This document shows positions 53,517-62,702 of a stretch of 64,000 nt of DNA, one piece after another. The stretch comes from an uncultured Pirellulaceae bacterium (lineage in GTDB: Bacteria > Planctomycetota > Planctomycetia > Pirellulales > Pirellulaceae), in contig CALFUT010000016.1 of NCBI GenBank assembly GCA_937929805.1, forward strand, positions 1 to 64,000, written 5' to 3'. The position numbers and the translations under genes were made by a program. Position 1 is the stretch's first letter; every line of letters begins with the position of its first letter. The notes beneath the pieces are model-generated. The model did not search any database. It had not been told where the DNA came from and worked only from the letters and a program-made list of their open reading frames with translations.

Positions 53517-54215
53517 TCAGTCGAGTTCCTGACTCGAATCAACTGCCAATTTTTGCCACACCGAAACCACGGCGGGCGAGTACTTTCGCGTTTCCCAAGC
53601 GCGTGTCTGAGTGGATTCCGGGTCGTCCAAGCGAACATTCGGAAGCAGAGAAACATCGAATCTGGAGTCAGACTCGACCACCATCAGCGATCCTTCGGGT
53701 GCTGCAACGGCCATGCCCTCGATGGCGGCCAGCAAGTGGTCTGTCTTGTCCACAAAGTCTGCATACGGTGGGCAGAAAAAGACAACCCACGGGTCTTTCG
53801 GGCGTGATTCTGGGACTTTCAGGAACTGTCGGATCCAGAAAAACGAGTCCGAAGTTTCGATCGTGACGGGTAGCTCACTGTCCAGCAGCTGAACATTTTC
53901 CTCGATAATCCGTACCGTAGGAATGTGCCGTTCAATCAAGACGGCCTTGCTGGCACCACGGCTGATCGCTTCCAAACCCATCGCCCCGGTGCCGGCAAAC
54001 AGGTCAAAAACGACTTTTCCAGGCACCCAGCCGCCAACGAGGTTAAACACCGCCTCGCGAATGTTGTCCTTCATGGGCCGAGTCACTGGGTCACCCGAAT
54101 AACCGATCGCTCGCCCCTTAAAACGCCCCCCCACAATGCGCAATCTTCCCTGACCAGCATCAGCCCGATTTGTTTTCCAATCCTTCAGGTTTACCCCGCG
54201 TCGTATTTTTGCCAT
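53517..54215 (-). CDS. rsmD: 16S rRNA guanine-N2 methyltransferase RsmD
   Basis: 232 residues. RIVGGRFKGRAIGYSG and TRPMKDNIREAVFNLVGGW are the RsmD N-terminal signatures, followed by the SAM motif VVFDLFAGTGAMGLEAISRGASKAVLIE. The last catalytic motif, usually DPPY, reads FFCPPYADF with Cys148 in place of Asp. RsmD methylates G966 of 16S rRNA on the 30S subunit. The substitution may matter, since the Asp/Asn of (D/N)PP(Y/F) helps position the base's amino group; some relatives with variants remain active. The family call is otherwise secure. Confidence 0.88.
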   Translation of the reverse strand: MAKIRRGVNLKDWKTNRADAGQGRLRIVGGRFKGRAIGYSGDPVTRPMKDNIREAVFNLVGGWVPGKVVFDLFAGTGAMGLEAISRGASKAVLIERHIPTVRIIEENVQLLDSELPVTIETSDSFFWIRQFLKVPESRPKDPWVVFFCPPYADFVDKTDHLLAAIEGMAVAAPEGSLMVVESDSRFDVSLLPNVRLDDPESTQTRAWETRKYSPAVVSVWQKLAVDSSQELD

Positions 54216-54355
54216 CAGTGGTTTCCTCGATTGAACGGAAGTTCTAGGTACACAGCCTTAACAGCCGCTATATTATTACGTTACGCCAGCGGGGTTAACT
54301 TCCCAACGACACGGATTTTGATTCCTCAACCAAGCCCGACATTTTGATCTCCTCA

Positions 54356-55675
54356 ATGCCGACCTTTGCCAACAAACCGACTGATTGTCTCGATCGGGAA
54401 TCGTCGTTCTTATTTCGGAACCGGCCGACGTTGATTAGAGGGGCAACTCAGTTTCTGACGGCAGTCGTGCTCTCTTGGATATGGCTGGTCGCGTCAGGTA
54501 ATGCTCAAGATGCGGCTGCCAATCAGGCGACCGAGCCATCACTGGAGGAAGCTCCTCTCGAAGAAGTGCTGGCCAAGTATAATCGGGCGACCGAAAAACT
54601 TCGATCCTCCATGAAAAAAGTCCAAGCCGCATCGATCCGATTCCATAATGAACCGATCGACCAATCCGAGACTCACCGCGAAGCATGGCAGGAAGCCGTC
54701 GCGTCGGGACAGTCAGACATTGAGTCTTTGCGTGCAGCGGCGATGGAATTGTTCCGCCGACAGGACAAGCCTTCCGAAGACGTGCTGGAAGTGGCTGTCA
54801 GGAGTTGCTTAGAGGACGTTCGGGAAGAACGTTATCGCGTGGGGCTGGAAGTGCTCCAGCGTGCCAACACAATAAAGCCGACCGTGGCTTCGCGAGCACT
54901 CATGGCACGAGTCCAATTGCTGGACAACCAGTTTGAGGCAGCGAAGGCGTTTTTCGATCAGCACCCAGAAGAACTTGAGTCAATGACGGACACCGAACGT
55001 CAGCTGTATGCCTCAATTGATGAATTGATCCCGCAGTTCAGACGTGAGGAACAACTTCGTGAATCGGAAGCCGCGAAAGACGATCTTCCACGCGTTGAGC
55101 TAAACACGAACGCCGGCCGAATCGTGCTGGAGCTTTTTGAGAATGAAGCTCCCCAAACCGTCGCCAATTTTGTTCACTTGGTCGAACAGGGTTACTACAA
55201 CGGCGTGATTTTTCATAACGTCAAGTTAGAGTTTGTCGCACAGGCCGGTGCGTTTGGCATTGCTCAAATCGGTGAGGTTCGGCGGCTATTACCCAGAGGT
55301 GTGCCGTACACGATCTACGACGAAAACCGCAAGCCCGAAGCACGCAAACACTTCCGTGGCTCTTTGAGCATGGCGAATCAGAATTCACCCAACACGGCTA
55401 GCAGCCAGTTTTTTCTTTCTCTAACGCCTCAACCCTTTTTGAATGAAAACCACACCGTTTTCGGGCGCGTCATTGAGGGCTTGGATGTGATGGCAGATTT
55501 GACATTAACTTTTAGAACAGACGAAAAGGGAAAAGACGAACCCATCGAGGACGCGATTCCTTCTGTGATCTTTTCCGCCAAAGTGATTCGCAAACGGGAT
55601 CACGACTATCAACCGATTAAAGTTGGCTCAAAATCCGCGACGTCAGCTGAAAACAACGAATCATCTACCGACTGA
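54356..55675 (+). CDS. Secreted cyclophilin-type protein 1, catalytic Arg absent
   Basis: 439 residues from the ATG at 54356 (a TTG at 54344 gives four more). N-terminal membrane segment (TAVVLSWIWLVASGNAQ) acts as signal peptide or anchor. Residues about 60-240 are helical. The cyclophilin domain, about 245-425, has VELNTNAGRIVLELFENEAPQTVANFVHLVEQGYYNGVIFHNV, where the catalytic Arg after FH is Asn288, while FVAQ keeps its Gln296. SQFFLSLTPQPFLNENHTVFGRVIEGLDV is intact. This is the first of three related neighbours. Peptidyl-prolyl isomerase activity is doubtful; it may act as a chaperone or binder. Confidence 0.82.
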   Translation: MPTFANKPTDCLDRESSFLFRNRPTLIRGATQFLTAVVLSWIWLVASGNAQDAAANQATEPSLEEAPLEEVLAKYNRATEKLRSSMKKVQAASIRFHNEPIDQSETHREAWQEAVASGQSDIESLRAAAMELFRRQDKPSEDVLEVAVRSCLEDVREERYRVGLEVLQRANTIKPTVASRALMARVQLLDNQFEAAKAFFDQHPEELESMTDTERQLYASIDELIPQFRREEQLRESEAAKDDLPRVELNTNAGRIVLELFENEAPQTVANFVHLVEQGYYNGVIFHNVKLEFVAQAGAFGIAQIGEVRRLLPRGVPYTIYDENRKPEARKHFRGSLSMANQNSPNTASSQFFLSLTPQPFLNENHTVFGRVIEGLDVMADLTLTFRTDEKGKDEPIEDAIPSVIFSAKVIRKRDHDYQPIKVGSKSATSAENNESSTD

Positions 55676-55731
55676 CCTTACGTCATTCGCCGGTTCCCCA
55701 ACCGGAAGCTTCAATCCATTGTATTAAAATC

Positions 55732-57228
55732 ATGTCTCTGAGTTTCATGAGCGTATTAGTTATGAGTTTCCATTCACTCTTGTCAAACATCGAAAACTCT
55801 GGTGCCCGGCTGGCCGAAAGTTCTCTCGTGCGATTCACGATCGCTGCGTTGCTGGCCTGCTTCATGAGTCCGATCGTGTCCGCAGAGGGGCAACTCAAAT
55901 TCACTCCTCGGGATCACGGCAGCAGTTCGAAATCGGATGGCCCGGGCAACAAGGCAGATGGTTCAAGCAGCAGTAACGGCTCAAGCAGCAGCAACGGCTC
56001 AGGAAGTGGCGACCGAAATGCTGAGCTGCTGTCCGCTCCTCCCGAAAAGCTTTTCCGGCTGATGCTTGCTCGAATCCAAAAAAATGAATCAGAGATTAAC
56101 CGGCTTTACAGCACGATGCCTCTTGGGTTTCCCAATCGCCAAAAAGAACAACTGGCGCTGATTGACGCACTTGCGAACGAAACCGCCAAGCTGAAAGCCG
56201 CTCTTCCAGCTGCTGCGGTTGAGGCATTTAAAGCCAATCCTGGACAGGATCCGGCAGTGACCCAATTTGTCATTCGAATCCTCAACCAGTTAATCGAACC
56301 AACCTTGCCAGACTCGGTCTTTGGGCCAAAGGCTGCTTTGGAGATCGTCGACGCCATGATGGACGCCGGAGCCGACGAAGATGTGGTGCTGTTGTCAAAG
56401 GGCTTCCGAGCCAGTTTCGCAATTGACGACTTTGACCGGGCGGCCTTGATGCTGGACCGAATACAAGAAGTGAAACCCGGTTTCAATCTGGACGAAACAC
56501 TGCAGCTAGTGGAAGACACCGCAGAAAAATGGCAGCGTGAATTAACCGTCCGGCGTCTAGAGAAGAACAACGACAACCTACCGAAAGTTAAGTTCGAAAC
56601 GACGGCCGGAGACTTTGTCGTGGTTCTGTATGAAGACCACGCTCCAAATACCGTCGCGAACTTTATTAGCCTAGTCGAGAAAAAATTCTACAACGACATT
56701 ATCTTTCACTATGTGAAGCCGGGGGAATACATCCACACGGGCTGCCCGAACGGCAACGGTACGGGTGGACCAGGCTACGCGATTGCCAGCGAGTTTGATC
56801 GGCAACAAATCCGTCACTACTTCTCTGGGACGATTGGAATGGCCAACACCGGGCCCAACACGGAAGGGTCACAGTTTGTGATCACACATCAGCCTCTTCC
56901 CCAACTGGACGGAAACTTCACTGCTTTCGGTCGGGTGATTGAGGGTTTCGATGTCATACTCAATTGCAAAGCCATCGATTCTCGAAACCCCGCGGCGGTG
57001 GACGGAGGAGTGGCTCCGGAACCAGTCAGAATCATCAAGGCAACTGTCCTTCGAAAACGTGACCACAAATACGAACCAAAGAAGGTTCAAAAGCAAGACA
57101 TTCCCGATATGATGGACGATCTTGATGTGGCGCCGACTGGATCGGACGACCTCTTTGCACCGCGGTCTGCTTCCCAGAGCGTTCCTCCGATTGACGGTGG
57201 CAGCCTTTTTTCGCCCAGCGACCCTTGA
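55732..57228 (+). CDS. Secreted cyclophilin-type protein 2, catalytic residues absent
   Basis: 498 residues. An N-terminal signal segment (FTIAALLACFMSPIVSAEG) is followed by a Ser/Asn/Gly-rich linker at about 60-95. Residues about 100-280 are helical. In the cyclophilin domain (about 285-450) FHYVKPGEYIHTG has Tyr327 for the catalytic Arg and His335 for the Gln, although HAPNTVANFISLVEKKFYNDIIF and SQFVITHQPLPQLDGNFTAFGRV are well kept. The tail is Asp/Pro/Ser-rich. Tandem duplication with genes at 54356 and 57437 is likely. Loss of two conserved active-site residues suggests a non-catalytic role. Confidence 0.8.
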   Translation: MSLSFMSVLVMSFHSLLSNIENSGARLAESSLVRFTIAALLACFMSPIVSAEGQLKFTPRDHGSSSKSDGPGNKADGSSSSNGSSSSNGSGSGDRNAELLSAPPEKLFRLMLARIQKNESEINRLYSTMPLGFPNRQKEQLALIDALANETAKLKAALPAAAVEAFKANPGQDPAVTQFVIRILNQLIEPTLPDSVFGPKAALEIVDAMMDAGADEDVVLLSKGFRASFAIDDFDRAALMLDRIQEVKPGFNLDETLQLVEDTAEKWQRELTVRRLEKNNDNLPKVKFETTAGDFVVVLYEDHAPNTVANFISLVEKKFYNDIIFHYVKPGEYIHTGCPNGNGTGGPGYAIASEFDRQQIRHYFSGTIGMANTGPNTEGSQFVITHQPLPQLDGNFTAFGRVIEGFDVILNCKAIDSRNPAAVDGGVAPEPVRIIKATVLRKRDHKYEPKKVQKQDIPDMMDDLDVAPTGSDDLFAPRSASQSVPPIDGGSLFSPSDP

Positions 57229-57436
57229 TAAGTTCGCGAGTGCCTGAAAATGCTGCGGTTGCGCTTTCTCAAATCAGTTTCTGGAATCGCTTAGCCTCGT
57301 TTTGCTTTCCGATCTCACCGCCTCGCAATGCGAACGACGATTGAGAGTTGACTTGCAACTTCGGCTGGCGTTCGAGGTTCTTGATGAATCAAAGATATAT
57401 CTCATTCGGTTAATCGCCTGAACTCAGGAGAATTTC

Positions 57437-58651
57437 ATGTTGCCTGCCTGCTCCCCTCTGCGCTTTCTGAAAAACACCCCTGCGTTGCGACCATTCAATC
57501 ACATCATGTTGGTAACCTTGCTGGCGGTCACGATCGTTCCCTGCCTCGGTCAGGCCTTTGCTCAGGAACCTGCTTCGCAGACGCAGCTTTCGGATCTGCA
57601 GGAACAATGGAAGACGATCAACCAGACGCTTGACGGCGTGCAACAGAAGATAGATTCTGACGAGGGCGATGCGAGTGAGCTCCGCGAAAAATACGCTGAC
57701 TTGGTCGATCAAGCCAATGCGACCATCGAGAAAATCCTCAATGCTGCGATGAACCAGATTGAAACAAGCAAGGGAAAGGACACGGTCGCGACGCGTGCGA
57801 TCATGGGAATCCTGCTAAACGCCGCGAAAGCAGGAGAAGATGCCCAAGTCTTGAAAACGGGTGATTTTCTGATCAAGCACAATGTCAATCCGATTTGGTT
57901 TGAGACGGCCGCCAAATCTTCGCGAATCCCAATCGATGCGCGAGAGATTTTCGACGAGCTACTGATTCGCCAAAGAGAGACTGTGGCCGATGATCTGCCA
58001 CGGGTCAAACTAACGACCAGCCAAGGCGATATCGTGGTCGAACTTTTTGAAAACGAAGCCCCTGAGACCGTTGGAAACTTTATCAGCTTGGTGGAAGACG
58101 ACTTCTACAAGAACATTGACTTCCATCGAGTCCTCGAGGGCTTTATGGCTCAAACGGGATGCCCCCAAGGAACCGGAATGGGAGGCCCCGGATACACGAT
58201 TGAATGCGAATGCGACTCGCCCGAGGCCCGCCCGCACTTCACGGGTAGTCTCTCGATGGCGAAAACGAATCAACCGGACACGGGTGGCAGCCAGTTCTTC
58301 TTGACATTTACTCGCACCGATTCGCTCGATGGCCGGCACACGGTTTTCGGTCGAGTCATCGACGGACTAGACATCCTAGAGAATCTCCAGCGAACCCACG
58401 TTCCCATCAACGGCCGAGAGGAAGAAATTCCTGACATCAAAAAGGACAAAATCTTGTCTGCCGAAGTCATTCGAAAACGAAATCATGTTTATCGACCAAA
58501 CAAGGTCGGAGTCGACGAGCCGCCGTTGGAAACACCCGAAACCGTTGACGAAGATCCGCCAGTGGCCGATGATACGGTAACGAAAGACGAAACTGCCAAC
58601 CGTGAATCGAACGCCGCGGATCAGGATGCCGATGATCAAGCCGAAAATTAG
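57437..58651 (+). CDS. Secreted cyclophilin-type peptidyl-prolyl isomerase 3
   Basis: 404 residues with AGGAG six bases before the ATG. Signal peptide: HIMLVTLLAVTIVPCLGQAFA. A helical region spans about 45-185, and the cyclophilin domain about 188-355. Active-site residues are present: Arg231, Phe236 and Gln239 in FHRVLEGFMAQTG, with SQFFLTFTRTDSLDGRHTVFGRVIDGLDI. The tail is Asp/Glu-rich (DEDPPVADDTVTKDE). It is the only one of the three that looks catalytically complete. It would speed up Xaa-Pro isomerisation in the periplasm. The nth gene begins ten bases after its stop, so they may be co-transcribed. Confidence 0.88.
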   Translation: MLPACSPLRFLKNTPALRPFNHIMLVTLLAVTIVPCLGQAFAQEPASQTQLSDLQEQWKTINQTLDGVQQKIDSDEGDASELREKYADLVDQANATIEKILNAAMNQIETSKGKDTVATRAIMGILLNAAKAGEDAQVLKTGDFLIKHNVNPIWFETAAKSSRIPIDAREIFDELLIRQRETVADDLPRVKLTTSQGDIVVELFENEAPETVGNFISLVEDDFYKNIDFHRVLEGFMAQTGCPQGTGMGGPGYTIECECDSPEARPHFTGSLSMAKTNQPDTGGSQFFLTFTRTDSLDGRHTVFGRVIDGLDILENLQRTHVPINGREEEIPDIKKDKILSAEVIRKRNHVYRPNKVGVDEPPLETPETVDEDPPVADDTVTKDETANRESNAADQDADDQAEN

Positions 58652-58660
58652 TTCCGCGTT

Positions 58661-59314
58661 ATGAAAAAGTCGGAAAGAACCGAGTTCATACTGACGAAAC
58701 TTCAGGCGTTATACCCGAATCCGCCGGTCCCGCTTGATCACTCCAACGCATTCACGTTGTTGGTCGCCGTTCTACTGAGTGCTCAGTGTACGGATGAGCG
58801 TGTGAACTTGGTGACGCCAGAACTGTTCGCCAAGGCCGACAACGCACATGACATGGCGAAAGTCCGCGTACCGACCATTCTTAGAATCATTCGCTCGTGC
58901 GGCCTCTCGCCACGAAAATCGAAAGCAATCTCAGAACTGTCCAAGATTCTCGTCAACGAATACGACGGCGAGGTTCCCGCCGACATCGAAGCGCTTGAGC
59001 GACTTCCGGGAGTCGGCCACAAAACGGCCAGCGTTGTGATGGCTCAAGCGTTTGGCGTTCCTTCGTTTCCGGTCGACACCCACATCCATCGACTGGCACA
59101 ACGGTGGGGCCTTACTCAAGGGAAAAATGTCAAGCAAACGGAAGCCGACTTGAAACGGCTCTTTCCACGACCCACTTGGAACGACCTGCATTTGCAAATC
59201 ATTTTCTACGGTCGCGAATACTGCACGGCTCGAGGTTGCGACGGCACTGTCTGTGAAATCTGTCGGACCTGCTATCCAAACCGAAAGAAACCTCTCGTCA
59301 CCAAAAAAGCGTGA
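58661..59314 (+). CDS. nth: Endonuclease III-like DNA glycosylase
   Basis: 217 residues, standard length. The helix-hairpin-helix is LERLPGVGHKTASVVMAQAFG with the catalytic Lys121 and the conserved Asp139 in PVDTHIHRLAQR. The N-terminal half contains TLLVAVLLSAQCTDERVN. Cytoplasmic base-excision repair enzyme that removes oxidised pyrimidines and nicks abasic sites. The C-terminal cysteines (188, 193, 198, 201, 204) are spaced CX4CX4CX2CX2C, which is not the usual CX6CX2CX5C of the iron-sulfur cluster; either the cluster is bound differently or it has been lost. Confidence 0.9.
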   Translation: MKKSERTEFILTKLQALYPNPPVPLDHSNAFTLLVAVLLSAQCTDERVNLVTPELFAKADNAHDMAKVRVPTILRIIRSCGLSPRKSKAISELSKILVNEYDGEVPADIEALERLPGVGHKTASVVMAQAFGVPSFPVDTHIHRLAQRWGLTQGKNVKQTEADLKRLFPRPTWNDLHLQIIFYGREYCTARGCDGTVCEICRTCYPNRKKPLVTKKA

Positions 59315-59326
59315 CACCGGTGGGGT

Positions 59327-60736
59327 TCATGCGTTTGATTCTTCTTCAACCGGCTTCTCACCTGCCGGATAGTTGTCGTCCCAGTTTTTCTCGATTGGTT
59401 CGTCCAACCGCCCCACACGTTTTGCGACGGCCATCGCGACAGTCGCGTCTCCCGTAACGTTGACCGCCGTTCGACACATGTCCAACGGGCGATCGATCGC
59501 AAAGATCAACGCCAGACCGGCCGACGGGACCTCAATCGCCTCAAGCACAATCACCAGCATCACCATCCCGGCTCCAGGGACAGCAGCCGACCCGATCGAC
59601 GCGAGGCTTGCCGTCATGACGATCGTCAACTGTTGCTGCAGGTTCAGATCCATTCCTAAAACTTGAGCAATAAAAACGGCCGCGATCGACTGATAGAGGC
59701 TGGTGCCATCCATGTTCACCGTCGCACCAATCGGAAGCACGAAACTGCTGACTTCGCGCTGAACGCCCAGATGCTCCTCGACTCGTTCCATCGTCACCGG
59801 AAGCGTCGCGGCACTGGAACTGGTTGAAAACGCCAACAACTGGGCCGGCAGAATTCCGTTGAAGAAAAATCGAACCGACTTGCCGGTCATCAACCAAACG
59901 AGTCCCGGGTAAACCACCAGCATCATCAACGCCAATCCCGCCACCACACATAGTCCGTATTGGATCAATGCCATCAGAATATCCACACCGGGCGACTCGA
60001 CGACCAGCGTCGCCAGCAATGCAAAGACGCCCACTGGCGCAGCCAACATGATCAAATCAATCAGCTTCAAAATGACTTCATTGACTCCATCAAAAACCGC
60101 TTTCACCGGGGCCGCGGTGGCCGAGTCAATCAGAATCAGTCCGACGCCGAAAAAGATGGCGAAAAAGATGACTTGCAGCATGCTGCCATTGCTTGAGCTG
60201 GCCTGAAAAATGTTGTCAGGAACCATCTCGACAAGCGGTTGCAGCGGCCCGTTAGATTTTTGCTTCTTCGCTTGAGCCTGAATTTTGCCAAGTTTTTTGC
60301 TGGTCGCATCGGATTTCGAAACATCCAACGCCTGTTCGTCACTCGGCATCGCCGCCAACAGCCCCGCCCGCGTTTCATCCGATACGCTCCGACCGGGCTG
60401 GAGTACATTCACAATCACCAGCCCAATGACCACAGCGATCACGGTCGTCATGAAGTACAACCCAATCGTTTGAAAACCCATGCTCGACAGCCGCGACAGA
60501 TCTTGCAGGTCAGAAACTCCCTTGATCAACGACGCCAGAATCAACGGAATGGCGATCATCTTCAAAAGTCGTATGAAGATTGTCCCGAACGGTTTGACCC
60601 AATCAATCGTGAATTGCTGGCCGCCCAACTTGACGGCCACCCAACCGAACAACAAACCGGCAACCATTCCGATCAGAATTTGCCAATGCAAAGCCAGCCG
60701 CGGCTTGCTTCCAATATTTTCAACCGGATTGCTCAT
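59327..60736 (-). CDS. Dicarboxylate/amino acid:cation symporter
   Basis: 469 residues, DAACS family. The N-terminal membrane helices (LHWQILIGMVAGLLFGW, GTIFIRLLKMIAIPLILASLIKGVSDL) and the C-terminal signature region (FSTSSSAATLPVTMERVEEHLGV, VLPIGATVNMDGTSLYQSIAAVFIAQVLG) are diagnostic; the Ser-rich SSSAATLP reentrant loop and NMDGT are the substrate and cation site. An extra-cytoplasmic loop at about 120-165 (LAAMPSDEQALDVSKSDATSK) is longer than in most members. It takes up C4-dicarboxylates or acidic amino acids with sodium or protons. The start overlaps the upstream gene's stop by four bases. Confidence 0.9.
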   Translation of the reverse strand: MSNPVENIGSKPRLALHWQILIGMVAGLLFGWVAVKLGGQQFTIDWVKPFGTIFIRLLKMIAIPLILASLIKGVSDLQDLSRLSSMGFQTIGLYFMTTVIAVVIGLVIVNVLQPGRSVSDETRAGLLAAMPSDEQALDVSKSDATSKKLGKIQAQAKKQKSNGPLQPLVEMVPDNIFQASSSNGSMLQVIFFAIFFGVGLILIDSATAAPVKAVFDGVNEVILKLIDLIMLAAPVGVFALLATLVVESPGVDILMALIQYGLCVVAGLALMMLVVYPGLVWLMTGKSVRFFFNGILPAQLLAFSTSSSAATLPVTMERVEEHLGVQREVSSFVLPIGATVNMDGTSLYQSIAAVFIAQVLGMDLNLQQQLTIVMTASLASIGSAAVPGAGMVMLVIVLEAIEVPSAGLALIFAIDRPLDMCRTAVNVTGDATVAMAVAKRVGRLDEPIEKNWDDNYPAGEKPVEEESNA

Positions 60737-61242
60737 TGGTCCTCCAGACGATCCAAATCCTTTTGACCATAGCGACCGCGAAATTTTTCAGCAGGGTATT
60801 TCAATCTGTTCTTTTCCATTTTGGCGCGAATGGTCCGAGTGATATCAAGATTCAGCTGATTGGCCATCGCTAACGTGTAGCACAACACATCCGCGAGTTC
60901 TTCCCCGACCATCTTGATCGAATCGTCGTCCAGTTCATGGGATTGCGGCTGAGTCAGCCACTGAAAGTGCTCCATCAACTCGGCGGCCTCGATCGCGATC
61001 GACATGCTTAAGTTCTTCGGACTATGAAACTGATGCCAATCTCGTTCGGCAACAAACTGGCGCATCTCTTCCTTCAAAACTTCAACGGATGTGCTCGGAT
61101 CCAACCTAGCCGAAGGATCAATGTTTGTTTGGTCAGACACTGCGGCCTCGCTCTGGTTCGATGTGGCGTTTCGGAATTGAGACACCGTCACCGCCCAATC
61201 AAGGCAGCTTTGACGAGATATTCCGGCAAATCTCTCGCTCAA
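60733..61242 (-). CDS. MazG-like nucleotide pyrophosphohydrolase
   Basis: 169 residues. The core has FVAERDWHQFHSPKNLSMSIAIEAAELMEHFQWL with the metal-binding pair E85-x-x-E88, then VGEELADVLCYTLAMANQLNLD with E115-x-x-D118, and the end RLKYPAEKFRGRYG. This is the MazG-like / RS21-C6 fold seen in dCTPase-type enzymes, which hydrolyse abnormal or surplus nucleoside triphosphates. The first 45 residues are poorly conserved, so the true start may lie later. It overlaps the symporter gene by four bases, although a functional link is not obvious. Confidence 0.87.
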   Translation of the reverse strand: MSERFAGISRQSCLDWAVTVSQFRNATSNQSEAAVSDQTNIDPSARLDPSTSVEVLKEEMRQFVAERDWHQFHSPKNLSMSIAIEAAELMEHFQWLTQPQSHELDDDSIKMVGEELADVLCYTLAMANQLNLDITRTIRAKMEKNRLKYPAEKFRGRYGQKDLDRLEDQ

Positions 61243-61385
61243 TGCGAACGCTCAATTTACCCGAAAAACGACAAACTATCGCCCCTGAAACGGTCTTTCA
61301 ATCGGACCGCCAACTAATGGAAGCAAATACGTTTCCGAAAAGACGGTGTCACGAAAGGCTACATCGCTGAAGGAGATGCAAGCCG

Positions 61386-61622
61386 CTACTCGACGACCGA
61401 AACCAAAGCCAACTTCAGTGCCTCGAATTCATCTTTGCAACACGGGCAATTTTGCAGATGATCCTCAACGCGTCGCAGAGATTCAGGCAGAGGCTGATTC
61501 GCGAGATGAATTTCTGCAAACTCGGCAACGCGACCGAAGCATCCATCACAATCCATGCCGTCTGGCGTGGTCGTCACCGCCAGTTGCACGAGTGTTCGGA
61601 CTTGTTGTTCGCTAAGACTCAT
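61386..61622 (-). CDS. Mini zinc-finger protein, possible anti-sigma factor
   Basis: 78 residues. A zinc-finger-like HLQNCPCCKDEFEALKLA resembles the HxxxCxxC motif of ZAS-type anti-sigma factors, and TPDGMDCDGCFGRVAEFAE gives a second CxxC. There is no membrane segment, so if it is an anti-sigma factor it is a soluble one. It begins 42 bases after the stop of the ECF sigma factor gene at 61664 and follows it in the same direction, the classic order for a cognate pair. The function is inferred from the motif and location. Confidence 0.7.
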   Translation of the reverse strand: MSLSEQQVRTLVQLAVTTTPDGMDCDGCFGRVAEFAEIHLANQPLPESLRRVEDHLQNCPCCKDEFEALKLALVSVVE

Positions 61623-61663
61623 CGTTGCTTTTTATTTTCGACATCGAGGGTCGAATCAAGTTA

Positions 61664-62275
61664 TCAGGAAAAGACCGCTAAAACTTCATCGGCACTGTGG
61701 CCTGCAGACTCAAATCCGCTTTTGAGCCGCTTCCTCGCATCGTGAAACATCTTATACACAGCATTGCGGTTGCTTCCAGTCCGATCGGCAATCTCTTCCA
61801 CGGGCATACCGTTTAGTAGTGACCGGACGACAACACGCTGCTTCTCCGTTAGCTCGCCATCGATTAAATCCGAAAGCGTGCCCAACATCGACTTTTTGGC
61901 TACCTGCTGCTGCGGATCACTTGCCGCCATATCAGCCACATCAAACGACATGTCGCCACCGGCCGAGATCGCATCGAGGGAAACATCTTTGAAATGCTTT
62001 CGCCGCAACTGACTGATCCCGGTGCGAATTGAAATCGAAATCGCCCAAGTCGTCAACTTGCTACGTCCTTCAAATGAATCCAATGACTTCAAAATCTTTA
62101 GCAGAGACTCCTGCGCAACGTCCTCGCAGAACGTTTCGTCCTTGCCTCGGGGCAAAAACGCACCGCGCAGGCCTTTGACGAGAATTTCGCGAAGCTCGCC
62201 AATCGCCTCGGGTTGCTCTGGGCTGTCCGCCCGAAGACGCTCGATCCAGTTCTGGTTGGAAATCTCTATCGACAT
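61664..62275 (-). CDS. ECF-type RNA polymerase sigma factor
   Basis: 203 residues. Region 2: FCEDVAQESLLKILKSLDSFEGRSKLTTWAISISIRTGISQLRRKHF. Region 4: LTEKQRVVVRSLLNGMPVEEIADRTGSNRNAVYKMFHDARKRLKSGF. The N-terminal part (EQPEAIGELREILVKGLRGAFLPRG) is longer than usual, as in some planctomycete ECF groups. Residues between regions 2 and 4 form a short linker. It is directly followed by the mini zinc-finger gene, so regulation by a partner is probable. Confidence 0.88.
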   Translation of the reverse strand: MSIEISNQNWIERLRADSPEQPEAIGELREILVKGLRGAFLPRGKDETFCEDVAQESLLKILKSLDSFEGRSKLTTWAISISIRTGISQLRRKHFKDVSLDAISAGGDMSFDVADMAASDPQQQVAKKSMLGTLSDLIDGELTEKQRVVVRSLLNGMPVEEIADRTGSNRNAVYKMFHDARKRLKSGFESAGHSADEVLAVFS

Positions 62276-62702
62276 ACTCTGCCGTCAAAAAATGAGACGA
62301 GACCGGATCAACGATCCTTACACGCCGCTTGGAAAGAAAATGCTAAATCAGATAAAGGTGTTGCTGGCAATCATGAAACCGCGTCGTTTTAGGGCGTTCG
62401 CTGTCGGAATGACCGGCCCTTGGACAGCAGTTCATGAAACTAACGAAGAACAAATCGATTTCTCACTTATTCCGCGCCTTCAAACCTAACCTTTAACAGA
62501 ACAACAAAGCTTGATCGAATCAACCAGCTTTAAGAAGTTCGCGGCCGATCGTTCGACCGCTTAGACATCGTACTCTTTTCAGGCGTATACCGTTCGTGTG
62601 TTTGTGTTCCACCGCACATAACCGCCAGCTCAACTGTACAATGGAACACGACACAACGCGACTCAATCAACGCTACCCCCCGTTAGCGGTCGGCAATTCT
62701 GG
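62276..62702. other. Intergenic region, no gene seen
   Basis: Between the sigma factor gene and the HEAT-repeat gene. No open frame with recognisable features and no repeat family. A frame that enters from 62022 overlaps the sigma factor on the other strand and is not credible. Confidence 0.5.

Noticed and set aside
62022-62489. 155-residue plus-strand frame near 62 kb
   Set aside because: More than half overlaps the sigma factor gene in antisense and no ribosome-binding site or family is seen.
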